NCBI GenBank assembly: GCA_021827465.1
Contig: JAKAVX010000198.1
Span: forward strand, 1-5,651
DNA from: Deltaproteobacteria bacterium
GTDB lineage: Bacteria > Desulfobacterota_B > Binatia > Binatales > Binataceae
Length of the DNA stretch: 5,651 nt
Direction: 5' to 3'
The stretch's first letter is position 1. Every line of letters starts with the position of its first letter. Shown here piece by piece: positions 1-5,651 of the stretch. The translations under genes were made by a program, and so were the position numbers. The notes under the pieces are model-generated. The model saw only the letters and a list, made by a program, of their open reading frames with translations, searched no databases and was not told the origin of the DNA.

Positions 1-29
1 AGAACGCGCTCATTGATCCAAGCCTAATG

Positions 30-58
30 TTGAAGCAGCTTGGTTGCGTCGGTACCCT
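30..58 (+). promoter_or_regulatory. Weak candidate promoter for the MlaA-like gene
   Basis: TTGAAG (30-35) matches the sigma70 -35 consensus at 4 of 6 positions. It is followed after 17 bases by TACCCT (53-58), which matches the -10 consensus at only 3 of 6. The spacing is right and the pair lies about 75 bases before the start codon, but the -10 is poor and this may be chance. No other element is visible in positions 1-134 apart from the ribosome binding site. The end of any upstream gene cannot be identified. Confidence 0.2.
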
Positions 59-134
59 ATGCTGAGGCGGTGCGGGCAGCCCGATGCAGGGGGGGTGCGA
101 CGGCGGTTCGACGCGGAGAGAGGGGCGCTAGATC

Positions 135-944
135 ATGGAATACACCTCACATGCCCGGCGGGTTGGCGCGGCTCTGGTTCCGATCTTCCTGCTCGCGCTT
201 TCGATGCTCGTCGGATGCGTGATCGCGAGACCAGCTTTTGCCGCTGACCCGGCGAATGCCGGCGGCTCGTCCGGCGCGGCGTCAGGCGCTCCCGATCAGG
301 CCCTTCAGCAGGGCGTTGAAGGCGACCCTCTCGAGCCGTTCAATGACGCGATGTTCAGGTTCAACCTGAAACTCGACGACTGGGTCCTGCATCCGGTCGC
401 GAGCGGTTACGCGGACATAACGCCCGAAGAGTTTCGCGAAGCGGTCGGCCGCTTCTTCGACAACGTCGAGTTCGTTCCGCGCTTCGCCAACAATCTTTTC
501 CAGCTTCGTCTTCCCCAGGCCGGCGGCGAAGTCGCGCGCTTCGGCATCAACACCACGCTCGGGCTTGCAGGTTTCTTCGATCCGGCCAACAAATGGTTCG
601 GCCTGAAAGAGCATCCCGACGACTTCGGTCTCACGCTTCGGTACTACGACGTGCCGACGGGGCCGTACCTGATGCTGCCGTTCATGGGCCCGTCGACGGT
701 CGGTGACGCGGTCGGGCGCGGCGTCGACTCCTTCATGGACCCGCAGTACTACTTCATGCCGTTCTGGATGTCGTTGGCGGTGGGCGGCGGCGAGACCGTC
801 GCCGTCGCGGTCAACTATCGGTCGTTGCACTTGAACCAGTTCGAGGAGGCCGACCGCTACGCAATCGACCTTTACGGCGCGGTTCAGGACGCTTATCTCC
901 AGACCCGCCGCGTGCGCGTGCGCGAGCTCAAGCACAGAGAGTAA
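135..944 (+). CDS. mlaA: MlaA/VacJ-family phospholipid-binding lipoprotein
   Basis: This 269-residue protein belongs to the MlaA (VacJ) family. In characterised bacteria MlaA sits in the outer membrane, removes mislocalised phospholipids from the outer leaflet and passes them to periplasmic MlaC and the inner-membrane MlaFEDB transporter. The N-terminus is a lipoprotein signal: basic residues (HARR, 6-9), a hydrophobic core (about 11-24) and the lipobox LVGC ending at Cys28. Residue +2 is Val, not Asp, which fits outer-membrane sorting. After a Gly/Ala/Ser-rich linker (about 37-60) come family hallmarks: DPLEPFN (64-70), an FxxN-type helix region (about 107-125), DDFGLTL (162-168) and GPYLMLPFMGPST (176-188). 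The length is normal for the family. The ATG at 135 follows a purine-rich GGAGAGAGGGG (about 115-125), a credible ribosome binding site. The other mla genes are not in the window. A possible second cleavage site, AFA|A after residue 36, lies just past the lipobox. Family assignment is firm; the link to a complete Mla pathway is inferred. Confidence 0.93.
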   Translation: MEYTSHARRVGAALVPIFLLALSMLVGCVIARPAFAADPANAGGSSGAASGAPDQALQQGVEGDPLEPFNDAMFRFNLKLDDWVLHPVASGYADITPEEFREAVGRFFDNVEFVPRFANNLFQLRLPQAGGEVARFGINTTLGLAGFFDPANKWFGLKEHPDDFGLTLRYYDVPTGPYLMLPFMGPSTVGDAVGRGVDSFMDPQYYFMPFWMSLAVGGGETVAVAVNYRSLHLNQFEEADRYAIDLYGAVQDAYLQTRRVRVRELKHRE

Positions 945-968
945 CGGGCGTCAGTCTATTGTTATCGG

Positions 969-1004
969 CGGCGCGCTAATCGCCTTGGCGCGCCGTTTTT
1001 TTTT
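969..1004 (+). terminator. Rho-independent terminator of the MlaA-like gene
   Basis: A perfect 8-bp stem, CGGCGCGC (969-976) with GCGCGCCG (988-995), encloses an 11-base loop and is followed at once by nine T residues (996-1004). This is a textbook intrinsic terminator, 24 bases after the stop codon at 942-944. It works only for plus-strand transcription: on the minus strand the bases after the stem are not T-rich, so it would not end the converging lipA transcript in the canonical way. Confidence 0.93.
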
Positions 1005-1037
1005 GATGGGGCTGGCGGGTGGTCCGCGCTTAGCGCG

Positions 1038-1901
1038 TCAGTTCACATGCTCCCACGCATGGTAGGAGCTTCGCACCAGCGGCGCTGACTCGACGTGACG
1101 AAAGCCCAGCCCAAGCGCTTCGTCGCGAAGCTCCGTGAATTCCTGCGGAGTGACGTAACGCGCAACCGGCAGATGCTCCTTGGACGGGCGCAGGTACTGT
1201 CCGAGCGTCAAGATGTCGCACTCGACCGCGCGCAGATCGCGCATCACCTGTATCAGGTCCGCGGTTTCCTCGCCGAGCCCGAGCATTATTCCGGCCTTGG
1301 TCAGAAGCGGACGGCCGAGCGCGCGCGCCGTCTCCTTCGCGTGCCTTAGCACCTCAAGCGAGAGCTCGTAATGGCCGCCCGGGCGCGCGGTGCGGTAAAG
1401 GCTCGGCACGGTCTCGATATTGTGGTTGTAAATGTCCACCGGCGACTCGACCACCGTCTCGACGCTTTCCGCCGAGCCGCGGAAATCCGGCACGAGCACT
1501 TCGACGCGCGCCGATGGAACAGCCCGCTTGAGTTCCCGCGCGGTCGCGGCGAAATGAGCCGCGCCGCCGTCGGGCAGGTCGTCGCGATTAACCGAAGTCA
1601 CCACCACGTGGCGAAGTTCGAGCTTGGCCGCCGCTTCGGCGACGCGCCGCGGCTCCTCGGGATCGAGCGGACGGACCTTGCCATGCGCGACCGCGCAGTA
1701 CGGGCAGTTTCGCGTGCACACGTCGCCCATCAGCATGAAGGTCGCCGTGCGATGCGAGAAGCATTCGCCGATATTCGGACAGCACGCCTCCTGGCAGACC
1801 GTGTGCAGCCTCATCTCGGCGAGCAGCCCGCGCGTGCGCGCGTACTCCGGCGACACCGGCGCTCGCACCTTAATCCAATCGGGATGTCTTCGTTCAGCCA
1901 T
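1038..1901 (-). CDS. lipA: Lipoyl synthase (radical SAM)
   Basis: LipA inserts two sulfur atoms at C6 and C8 of the protein-bound octanoyl group, giving the lipoyl cofactor of 2-oxoacid dehydrogenases and the glycine cleavage H protein. It is a cytosolic radical-SAM enzyme with two 4Fe-4S clusters. All ligands are present in the 287 residues: the auxiliary-cluster CX4CX5C (Cys36, Cys41, Cys47), the radical-SAM CX3CX2C (Cys62, Cys66, Cys69) and the C-terminal RSSYHA (277-282), whose serine ligates the auxiliary cluster. Other hallmarks are VTSVNRDDLPDGGA (101-114), NHNIE (159-163), MLGLGE (206-211) and LGQYLRPS (233-240). The length suits the short form of the family. The start is well bounded: reading upstream in frame, a TGA (1929-1931) lies nine codons away with no ATG, GTG or TTG between. 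No strong ribosome binding site is visible. It lies 57 bases downstream of lipB on the same strand, so co-transcription is likely. Confidence 0.97.
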   Translation of the reverse strand: MAERRHPDWIKVRAPVSPEYARTRGLLAEMRLHTVCQEACCPNIGECFSHRTATFMLMGDVCTRNCPYCAVAHGKVRPLDPEEPRRVAEAAAKLELRHVVVTSVNRDDLPDGGAAHFAATARELKRAVPSARVEVLVPDFRGSAESVETVVESPVDIYNHNIETVPSLYRTARPGGHYELSLEVLRHAKETARALGRPLLTKAGIMLGLGEETADLIQVMRDLRAVECDILTLGQYLRPSKEHLPVARYVTPQEFTELRDEALGLGFRHVESAPLVRSSYHAWEHVN

Positions 1902-1958
1902 CGCTATGCGCCGTGCGCTCGCGCCTTGTCAGGTGCGGCAGCCACGTCCGCCTTCCAT

Positions 1959-2669
1959 CTATCTATGAGCTTCACCCACGGGCGCCACGCGATCAACCGC
2001 GTTCCACAGCGCCGCCGCATCGTCCTCGACGAGCCGCCCGTATCCGAACACATCGGCGAAACTCGCGCGCATCGTCGCGGCGAAATCCGCCGTCGTTACG
2101 TCGCCCCGTCCCAGTTCCGCGATCGATGTCATCCGGCATCCCTGGATTCCGCACGGGACAATCCGCTCGAAGAAATCGAGGTCGGTCCGCACGTTGAGCG
2201 CGAATCCGTGAAGCGTGACCCATCGCCGGATACCGACGCCGATCGACGCGATTTTGCGCTCGCCCGCCCATACGCCGGTAAGCCCTTCGCGCCGCTCGGC
2301 CTCGATTCCGTAGCCCGCGAGCGCCCGGATCATCGATTCCTCGAGCTTTCGGAGGTAGCGATGAACGTCGCGGTCGCGCCCGGTGAGCTTAAGGATCGCG
2401 TATCCGACCAGTTGTCCCGGCCCGTGATAAGTGACCTGCCCGCCGCGCGACACGCGATGGACCGGAACCCCCGACGATTTCGCCGCGGCGAGATACTGCT
2501 CGTCGGCGCCGCGCCCGAGCGTGAAGACGTGCGGATGCTCTAGCAGAAGCAAAGTGTCGTCGCGCCTGTCCGCGTGGCGCTCGGCGACCATCGCGTCCTG
2601 CAGCGCGAGGCTCGCCTCGTAATCGACGACGCCCATATGCGCGACCGTGAGCGTTCGACACTCGTCCAT
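1959..2669 (-). CDS. lipB: Octanoyl-[ACP]:protein octanoyltransferase
   Basis: LipB transfers octanoate from acyl carrier protein to the target lysine of lipoyl domains, the first committed step of de novo lipoylation; LipA then adds sulfur. The chosen protein has 236 residues. Family features are LEHPHVFTLGRGAD (43-56), RGGQVTYHGPGQLVGY (75-90), the catalytic Lys139 in ERKIASIGVGIRRW, HGFALNV (154-160) and the catalytic Cys173 in IVPCGIQGC. An in-frame ATG at 2711 would add 14 residues, but they are arginine-rich and match no family feature. The ATG at 2669 is preferred because MDECRTLTVAHMG brings the protein straight into the usual LipB N-terminus, and a GAAAG lies a few bases upstream. 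The stop TAG is at 1959-1961 (as complement), 57 bases before lipA. The gene is divergent from the transporter. Function is firm; the exact start is moderately sure. Confidence 0.95.
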   Translation of the reverse strand: MDECRTLTVAHMGVVDYEASLALQDAMVAERHADRRDDTLLLLEHPHVFTLGRGADEQYLAAAKSSGVPVHRVSRGGQVTYHGPGQLVGYAILKLTGRDRDVHRYLRKLEESMIRALAGYGIEAERREGLTGVWAGERKIASIGVGIRRWVTLHGFALNVRTDLDFFERIVPCGIQGCRMTSIAELGRGDVTTADFAATMRASFADVFGYGRLVEDDAAALWNAVDRVAPVGEAHR

Positions 2670-2794
2670 CGTTGCTTTCAAGTGTACCGGACTTCGCCCG
2701 TCTCGTCGCATCCCGCGAAGGCCATTTCGCTCCCGCGGCGGGCCGCTCAGGCGGTCGGCCGCGAATCGGGCGCGCTCGTTTCGCCTGCGCGCGG

Positions 2795-2826
2795 TTGTGC
2801 CTACGACGGTTTCCGTCGTATAGGAT
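2795..2826 (+). promoter_or_regulatory. Candidate transporter promoter with an internal 8-bp dyad
   Basis: TACGACGG (2802-2809) and CCGTCGTA (2813-2820) form a perfect inverted repeat around TTT. It lies 44 bases before the transporter start and ends in TATAGGAT. TTGTGC (2795-2800) and TATAGG (2819-2824) could serve as -35 and -10 elements 18 bases apart; TAGGAT (2821-2826) would give 20. Both boxes are imperfect (3/6 and 4/6). A dyad that fills a promoter spacer is the layout used by MerR-type regulators, but no such regulator gene is in the window. The dyad is directly seen; the regulatory role is inference. It could also be a small RNA hairpin in the leader. The rest of the divergent gap (2670-2863) must hold the lipB promoter, for which only a weak minus-strand TACACT (2681-2686) is visible, implausibly close to the start codon. 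Confidence 0.4.
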
Positions 2827-2863
2827 GCGCGGGGACTTCAAGGGGGCAATTGGGGACAAAAGA

Positions 2864-4114
2864 ATGACAGACCGCGAGCGCCGCGGATGGGTCGTCGTTG
2901 GCGCGCTGTTCACCACGCTCTTCTTCATCTGGGGCGCGATCAACAGCGGCGGGGTGTTCGTCATCCCGGTGCTGAAGTATTTCGGATGGACGCGCGCGAG
3001 GATCTCGACGCTGGCCGCGGTGTCGGCGCTCGCCGGCGGCGCGGCGGGGCCGTTCGTCGGATGGATGCTCGACCGGGTTGACGCGCGAAAGGTGATGGTC
3101 GCGGGGGCGGGTGTTTACGCGCTCGGGCTGTTCGTGCTGAGCCGCGCCAACTCTTTCGGCACGTTCTTCGTAGTCTACGTCATCTTCGGCATCAGTTCGG
3201 CCGCGTCCACGATTCTGCCCTCCTCGGTGGTGATCGCGAACTGGTTCGAGGAGCGGCGCGGGCTTGCGATGAGTATCGCGTTCACCGCGGTCTCGCTCGG
3301 CGGCGCCGCGATGACGATAGTCGTGAACTACGCGATCAAGCTCAGCGGATGGCGTCTTGGATGTGTCGCGCTGGGCGTGCCGATCGCCGCGCTTGTTCTC
3401 CCGATGCTGTTCGTCGTGGTCAGAACCCGGCCCGCGGCGGAACCGGCGACGCCGGGCGCCGCTGACGATCCCGCGCAGACGGTGGTCGAGGTGCCGGGGC
3501 TCGAGATGCGCCAGGCGCTCCGGACGCGCTCGCTCTGGATGCTCGCGCTCGCCTTCCTGCTCGCGAACTGTATCGGCTCGGGCGTGGGGTTCCATTTCAT
3601 CGCCTACCTGATCGGAATCGGCTACAGCGCGACTTTCGCGGCGGGAACCGCGAGCGTCTCGCTGCTGTTCGTTGCGCTCGGAAGCCTGGTGGCCGGTCCA
3701 CTCGCCGATCGGGTGGGCGCGCGCACCGCGCTTGCGATAGCGGTCGGCGCGTGGTCAATCGGGATGCTGCTGCTGCTCGACGCGCGCCAGGGGCCGGCGC
3801 TTGCCGGCTACGTGGTGCTGGGCGGATTCCTGTTCGGCGCGCCGTGGGTGCTGGGAACGCTCGCGGTGGTGGAATCGATGGGCATCAGGAGGCTCGGCTC
3901 GGTGCTCGGATTCCTCGGCATCTTTTCGACCATCGGGATGGCGATCGGGCCGGTCGTAACGGGGCGCATCTTCGACGAGACCCACAGCTACCATCCGGCG
4001 TTCTGGCTGTTTATCGCGCTGTCGGCCGTATGCGCCGTGGCGGTGTCGGCGTGCCTCCCGCTCGAGCGCGAGCAGGAGCGTCTAGCGGCGCCGGCAGCCT
4101 CCGCCGCCGCATAA
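2864..4114 (+). CDS. MFS transporter, monocarboxylate/OFA-like
   Basis: This 416-residue inner-membrane protein has the 12-helix plan of the Major Facilitator Superfamily. Helices fall at about 9-30, 46-66, 76-93, 99-120, 133-155, 165-187, then 223-245, 259-280, 288-305, 311-335, 343-367 and 378-398, with a cytoplasmic loop (188-222) between the two halves. The MFS motif A after helix 2 is GWMLDRVDARKV (66-77), and its second-half counterpart is GPLADRVGAR (278-287). FGWTRARIS (40-48) and NWFEERRGLA (126-135) are typical of monocarboxylate-porter and oxalate/formate-antiporter-like bacterial members, suggesting an organic-anion substrate, but the sequence does not reveal which. The ATG at 2864 is chosen because GGGGA lies 7 bases upstream and MTDRERRGW leads straight into helix 1; in-frame ATGs at 2825 and 2672 would add non-family residues. 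The gene is divergent from lipB and convergent with lpdA, splitting the lipoate-related genes. A role in lipoate or octanoate transport is only conjecture. Confidence 0.9.
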   Translation: MTDRERRGWVVVGALFTTLFFIWGAINSGGVFVIPVLKYFGWTRARISTLAAVSALAGGAAGPFVGWMLDRVDARKVMVAGAGVYALGLFVLSRANSFGTFFVVYVIFGISSAASTILPSSVVIANWFEERRGLAMSIAFTAVSLGGAAMTIVVNYAIKLSGWRLGCVALGVPIAALVLPMLFVVVRTRPAAEPATPGAADDPAQTVVEVPGLEMRQALRTRSLWMLALAFLLANCIGSGVGFHFIAYLIGIGYSATFAAGTASVSLLFVALGSLVAGPLADRVGARTALAIAVGAWSIGMLLLLDARQGPALAGYVVLGGFLFGAPWVLGTLAVVESMGIRRLGSVLGFLGIFSTIGMAIGPVVTGRIFDETHSYHPAFWLFIALSAVCAVAVSACLPLEREQERLAAPAASAAA

Positions 4115-4134
4115 TTCGATTTGCCATGCCTTTT

Positions 4135-4175
4135 CCCTCTCCCATTTTTTGACATGGGAGAGGGTCAGGGTGAGG
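4135..4175. repeat. Hairpin resembling a dispersed intergenic repeat
   Basis: A perfect 11-bp inverted repeat, CCCTCTCCCAT (4135-4145) and ATGGGAGAGGG (4154-4164), surrounds an 8-base loop TTTTTGAC. The right arm continues as TCAGGGTGAGGG (to about 4175), while the matching CCCTCACCC extension on the left is absent. From memory, CCCTCTCCC...GGGAGAGGG followed by GGGTGAGGG is a common palindromic repeat between genes in many proteobacterial genomes; this would be a copy with a shortened left arm. Neither strand has a T-tract after the stem, so it is not a standard intrinsic terminator. It lies between the convergent ends of the transporter and lpdA and could still slow transcription or protect 3' ends. 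The hairpin is certain; repeat identity is from recall. Confidence 0.65.
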
Positions 4176-4227
4176 GTGCAGGCGCGATGTACGCGCGAAC
4201 TAAGCGCCTCAGAAGGTGCCCATTACT

Positions 4228-5640
4228 TCAGATATGTATCGCTTCGCCCTCGGCGGCGAGCGCCGCTTCCATGATCGCCTCGGACATCGTCGGATGCGGA
4301 TGGATGCTGCGGCCGAACTCGGCGGTGGTGGCTTCGAGCGTCCTGCCCAGCACCACTTCTGAAATCAGGTCGGTCGCGTGATGTCCGATTATCTGGCATC
4401 CCACGACTTCGCCGTACTTCTCGCTGACGACGAACTTGACGAAGCCTTCCGCCTCGTTGATCGCGACCGCCTTGCCGTTGCCGCGGAACGGGAACTTGCC
4501 GACCTTGACCTCGATGCCGCGCGAGCGCGCCTCGGCCTCGCTCAGTCCCACGCACGCGACCTCGGGCTCGCAGTAGATACATCCGGCGACCGCGAGCAGA
4601 TCGAATCCCGGCTCGCGCACCCCGGCCATTATCTCGACCGCGGCGACGCCCTCGGCGGAGGCCTTGTGCGCGAGCAGCGGCGGACGAATCACGTCGCCTA
4701 TCGCGTAGACGCTCTCGCACGCGGTGCGGAACGAATCGTCCACCTTGACGAAGCCGCCGCGTTCGATTTCGACGCCGAGCGCTTCGAGGCCGAGGTTCTT
4801 GCTGAGCGGCCCGCGTCCGACCGCGACCAGCACATTCTCCGCATCGACGGTTTTTTCGCCGTCCGGTGAATCGAGCGCGACGGTCCATCGTTCGCCGTTT
4901 CGCGCCATCGATTTGTATCCGTGCCCGAGCATCACCTTGACGCCGCGCTTCACGAACTGGCGGCGCAACTCCTCGGCTACCTCCGCGTCGAATCCGGGAA
5001 GCATCTGTTTCTCCAGTTCGATAATCGTGACCTTGCTTCCAAACGCCTGGTAGAAGTAGCCGAATTCAAGGCCGATCGCGCCTGCGCCGATTATGGCGAT
5101 ACTCTCGGGCAGCCGGTCGTGCACGAGCGCCTCGCGGCTCGTCATCACGCCGTCGCCGATTTTCATTCCGGGAAGGAGCCGCTCGCCTGAGCCGCTCGCG
5201 ACGAGGATTCGATCCGCCTCGATCTTGGTGACTTCCGGCGCGGGCTTTCCCTCGGCCTGCGTGAGAGCGATCGTGTTCGGTCCGGCCACGCTTGCGCTCG
5301 CCTCGTAGAGATCGATCTTGTTCTTCTTGAACAGGTAGCGGACGCCGCGCTGGAGCTTGTCGGCCGCGTCGCGCGAGCGCTGGATCACGCGCGGGAAGTC
5401 CACGCGCACTTCGCCGGTTTCGATTCCGTGCTCCTTCGCCGCCGAGCGTATCGTCTCCATCGCTTCGGCCGAGCTGAGCAGCGCTTTTGAGGGGATGCAT
5501 CCCCAGTTAAGGCATACGCCGCCGGGGCGATCGCGCTCGACCACCGCAACCCGCATCTTGAGCTGCGAGGCGCGAATTGCCGCGACGTATCCGCCCGGTC
5601 CCGAACCGATTACCGCAAGGTCGTATCGTGAATTGGCCAA
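4228..5640 (-). CDS. lpdA: Dihydrolipoyl dehydrogenase (E3)
   Basis: E3 is the FAD-dependent, NAD-reducing flavoprotein that re-oxidises dihydrolipoyl arms of pyruvate, 2-oxoglutarate and branched-chain dehydrogenases and the glycine cleavage system. The 470 residues match the family length. In order: FAD-binding GSGPGG (12-17); the redox disulfide CLNWGC (Cys43, Cys48) followed by IPSK; ASGSGERLLPG (148-158); NAD-binding GAGAIG (185-190); the second FAD motif YAIGD (312-316); and the C-terminal HPHPTMSE with the catalytic dyad His449 and Glu454. No fused lipoyl domain is present. CLNWGCIPSK and the HPHPT motif separate it from mercuric or glutathione reductases. The start at 5640 is TTG with no clear ribosome binding site, and the frame stays open to the window edge 11 bases later. 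A start a few codons outside the window is possible, but the protein already has the usual short lead before YDLAVIG. It converges with the transporter and shares strand and pathway with lipB and lipA. Confidence 0.96.
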   Translation of the reverse strand: MANSRYDLAVIGSGPGGYVAAIRASQLKMRVAVVERDRPGGVCLNWGCIPSKALLSSAEAMETIRSAAKEHGIETGEVRVDFPRVIQRSRDAADKLQRGVRYLFKKNKIDLYEASASVAGPNTIALTQAEGKPAPEVTKIEADRILVASGSGERLLPGMKIGDGVMTSREALVHDRLPESIAIIGAGAIGLEFGYFYQAFGSKVTIIELEKQMLPGFDAEVAEELRRQFVKRGVKVMLGHGYKSMARNGERWTVALDSPDGEKTVDAENVLVAVGRGPLSKNLGLEALGVEIERGGFVKVDDSFRTACESVYAIGDVIRPPLLAHKASAEGVAAVEIMAGVREPGFDLLAVAGCIYCEPEVACVGLSEAEARSRGIEVKVGKFPFRGNGKAVAINEAEGFVKFVVSEKYGEVVGCQIIGHHATDLISEVVLGRTLEATTAEFGRSIHPHPTMSEAIMEAALAAEGEAIHI

Positions 5641-5651
5641 GATTTGCTGCT

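Noticed and set aside
3..65. A frame open from the left edge to a TGA at 63-65, possibly the tail of an upstream gene
   Set aside because: About twenty residues with no recognisable family feature; an open frame this short in GC-rich DNA is not evidence of coding.
282..935. A 217-codon minus-strand open frame antisense to the MlaA-like gene
   Set aside because: It lies wholly within a well-supported gene, has no recognisable motif and no ribosome binding site evidence, so it is a codon-bias shadow.
1929..1958. A nine-codon minus-strand frame (ATG to TGA) directly after the lipB stop
   Set aside because: It is too short to support as a gene or leader peptide. It is useful only as proof that lipA cannot start further upstream in that frame.
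1371..2543. A 390-codon plus-strand open frame antisense to lipA and lipB
   Set aside because: It runs across two firmly identified genes and their gap. Its product is rich in Arg, His and Ala with no domain, as expected for the antisense frame of GC-rich genes.
2734..2763. Overlapping GC inverted repeats (CGCGGC/GCCGCG and GGCCG/CGGCC) in the divergent gap
   Set aside because: The short arms are all G and C and compete with each other; such repeats are common by chance at this base composition.
2672..2863. A 64-residue N-terminal extension of the MFS protein from an upstream ATG
   Set aside because: The extension is Arg-rich, has no family resemblance and would swallow the divergent promoter region, while the ATG at 2864 has a well-placed GGGGA.

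Overview
The window is a GC-rich stretch (roughly 60-65% GC by eye) from a Gram-negative bacterium. The Gram-negative call rests on a complete MlaA-type outer-membrane lipoprotein; the GC-biased codon use and the style of the LipA, LipB and E3 proteins fit a proteobacterium or a deltaproteobacterium-like lineage (Desulfobacterota/Binatota-like are possible). The exact phylum cannot be fixed from this sequence alone.

Layout, left to right: (1) positions 1-134, leader of the first gene with a plausible Shine-Dalgarno and only a weak promoter candidate; (2) 135-944 (+), an MlaA/VacJ-family lipoprotein, closed by a strong intrinsic terminator at 969-1004; (3) 1038-1901 (-), lipoyl synthase lipA; (4) 1959-2669 (-), octanoyltransferase lipB, directly upstream of lipA in its transcript; (5) 2670-2863, a divergent intergenic region with an 8-bp perfect dyad that sits inside a candidate promoter for the next gene; (6) 2864-4114 (+), a 12-TM Major Facilitator transporter; (7) 4115-4227, a convergent gap with an 11-bp perfect hairpin that resembles a dispersed intergenic repeat; (8) 4228-5640 (-), dihydrolipoyl dehydrogenase lpdA, whose start lies at the right edge of the window and reads as TTG.

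Three of the five genes share one pathway. LipB moves an octanoyl group from acyl carrier protein to the lipoyl domains of 2-oxoacid dehydrogenases or the glycine cleavage H protein. LipA inserts two sulfurs to make lipoyl, and LpdA (E3) re-oxidises the dihydrolipoyl arm during catalysis. All three lie on the minus strand in the order lpdA, lipB, lipA, but a transporter on the opposite strand interrupts the series. The MlaA-like gene belongs to outer-membrane lipid asymmetry maintenance and has no evident link to lipoylation.

All genes look intact, with their key catalytic residues in place. I see no mobile element genes, CRISPR array, tRNA or rRNA, and no convincing undescribed system. The points most worth a second look are the transporter embedded in the lipoate locus, the dyad in its upstream region, and the repeat-like hairpin between the transporter and lpdA.
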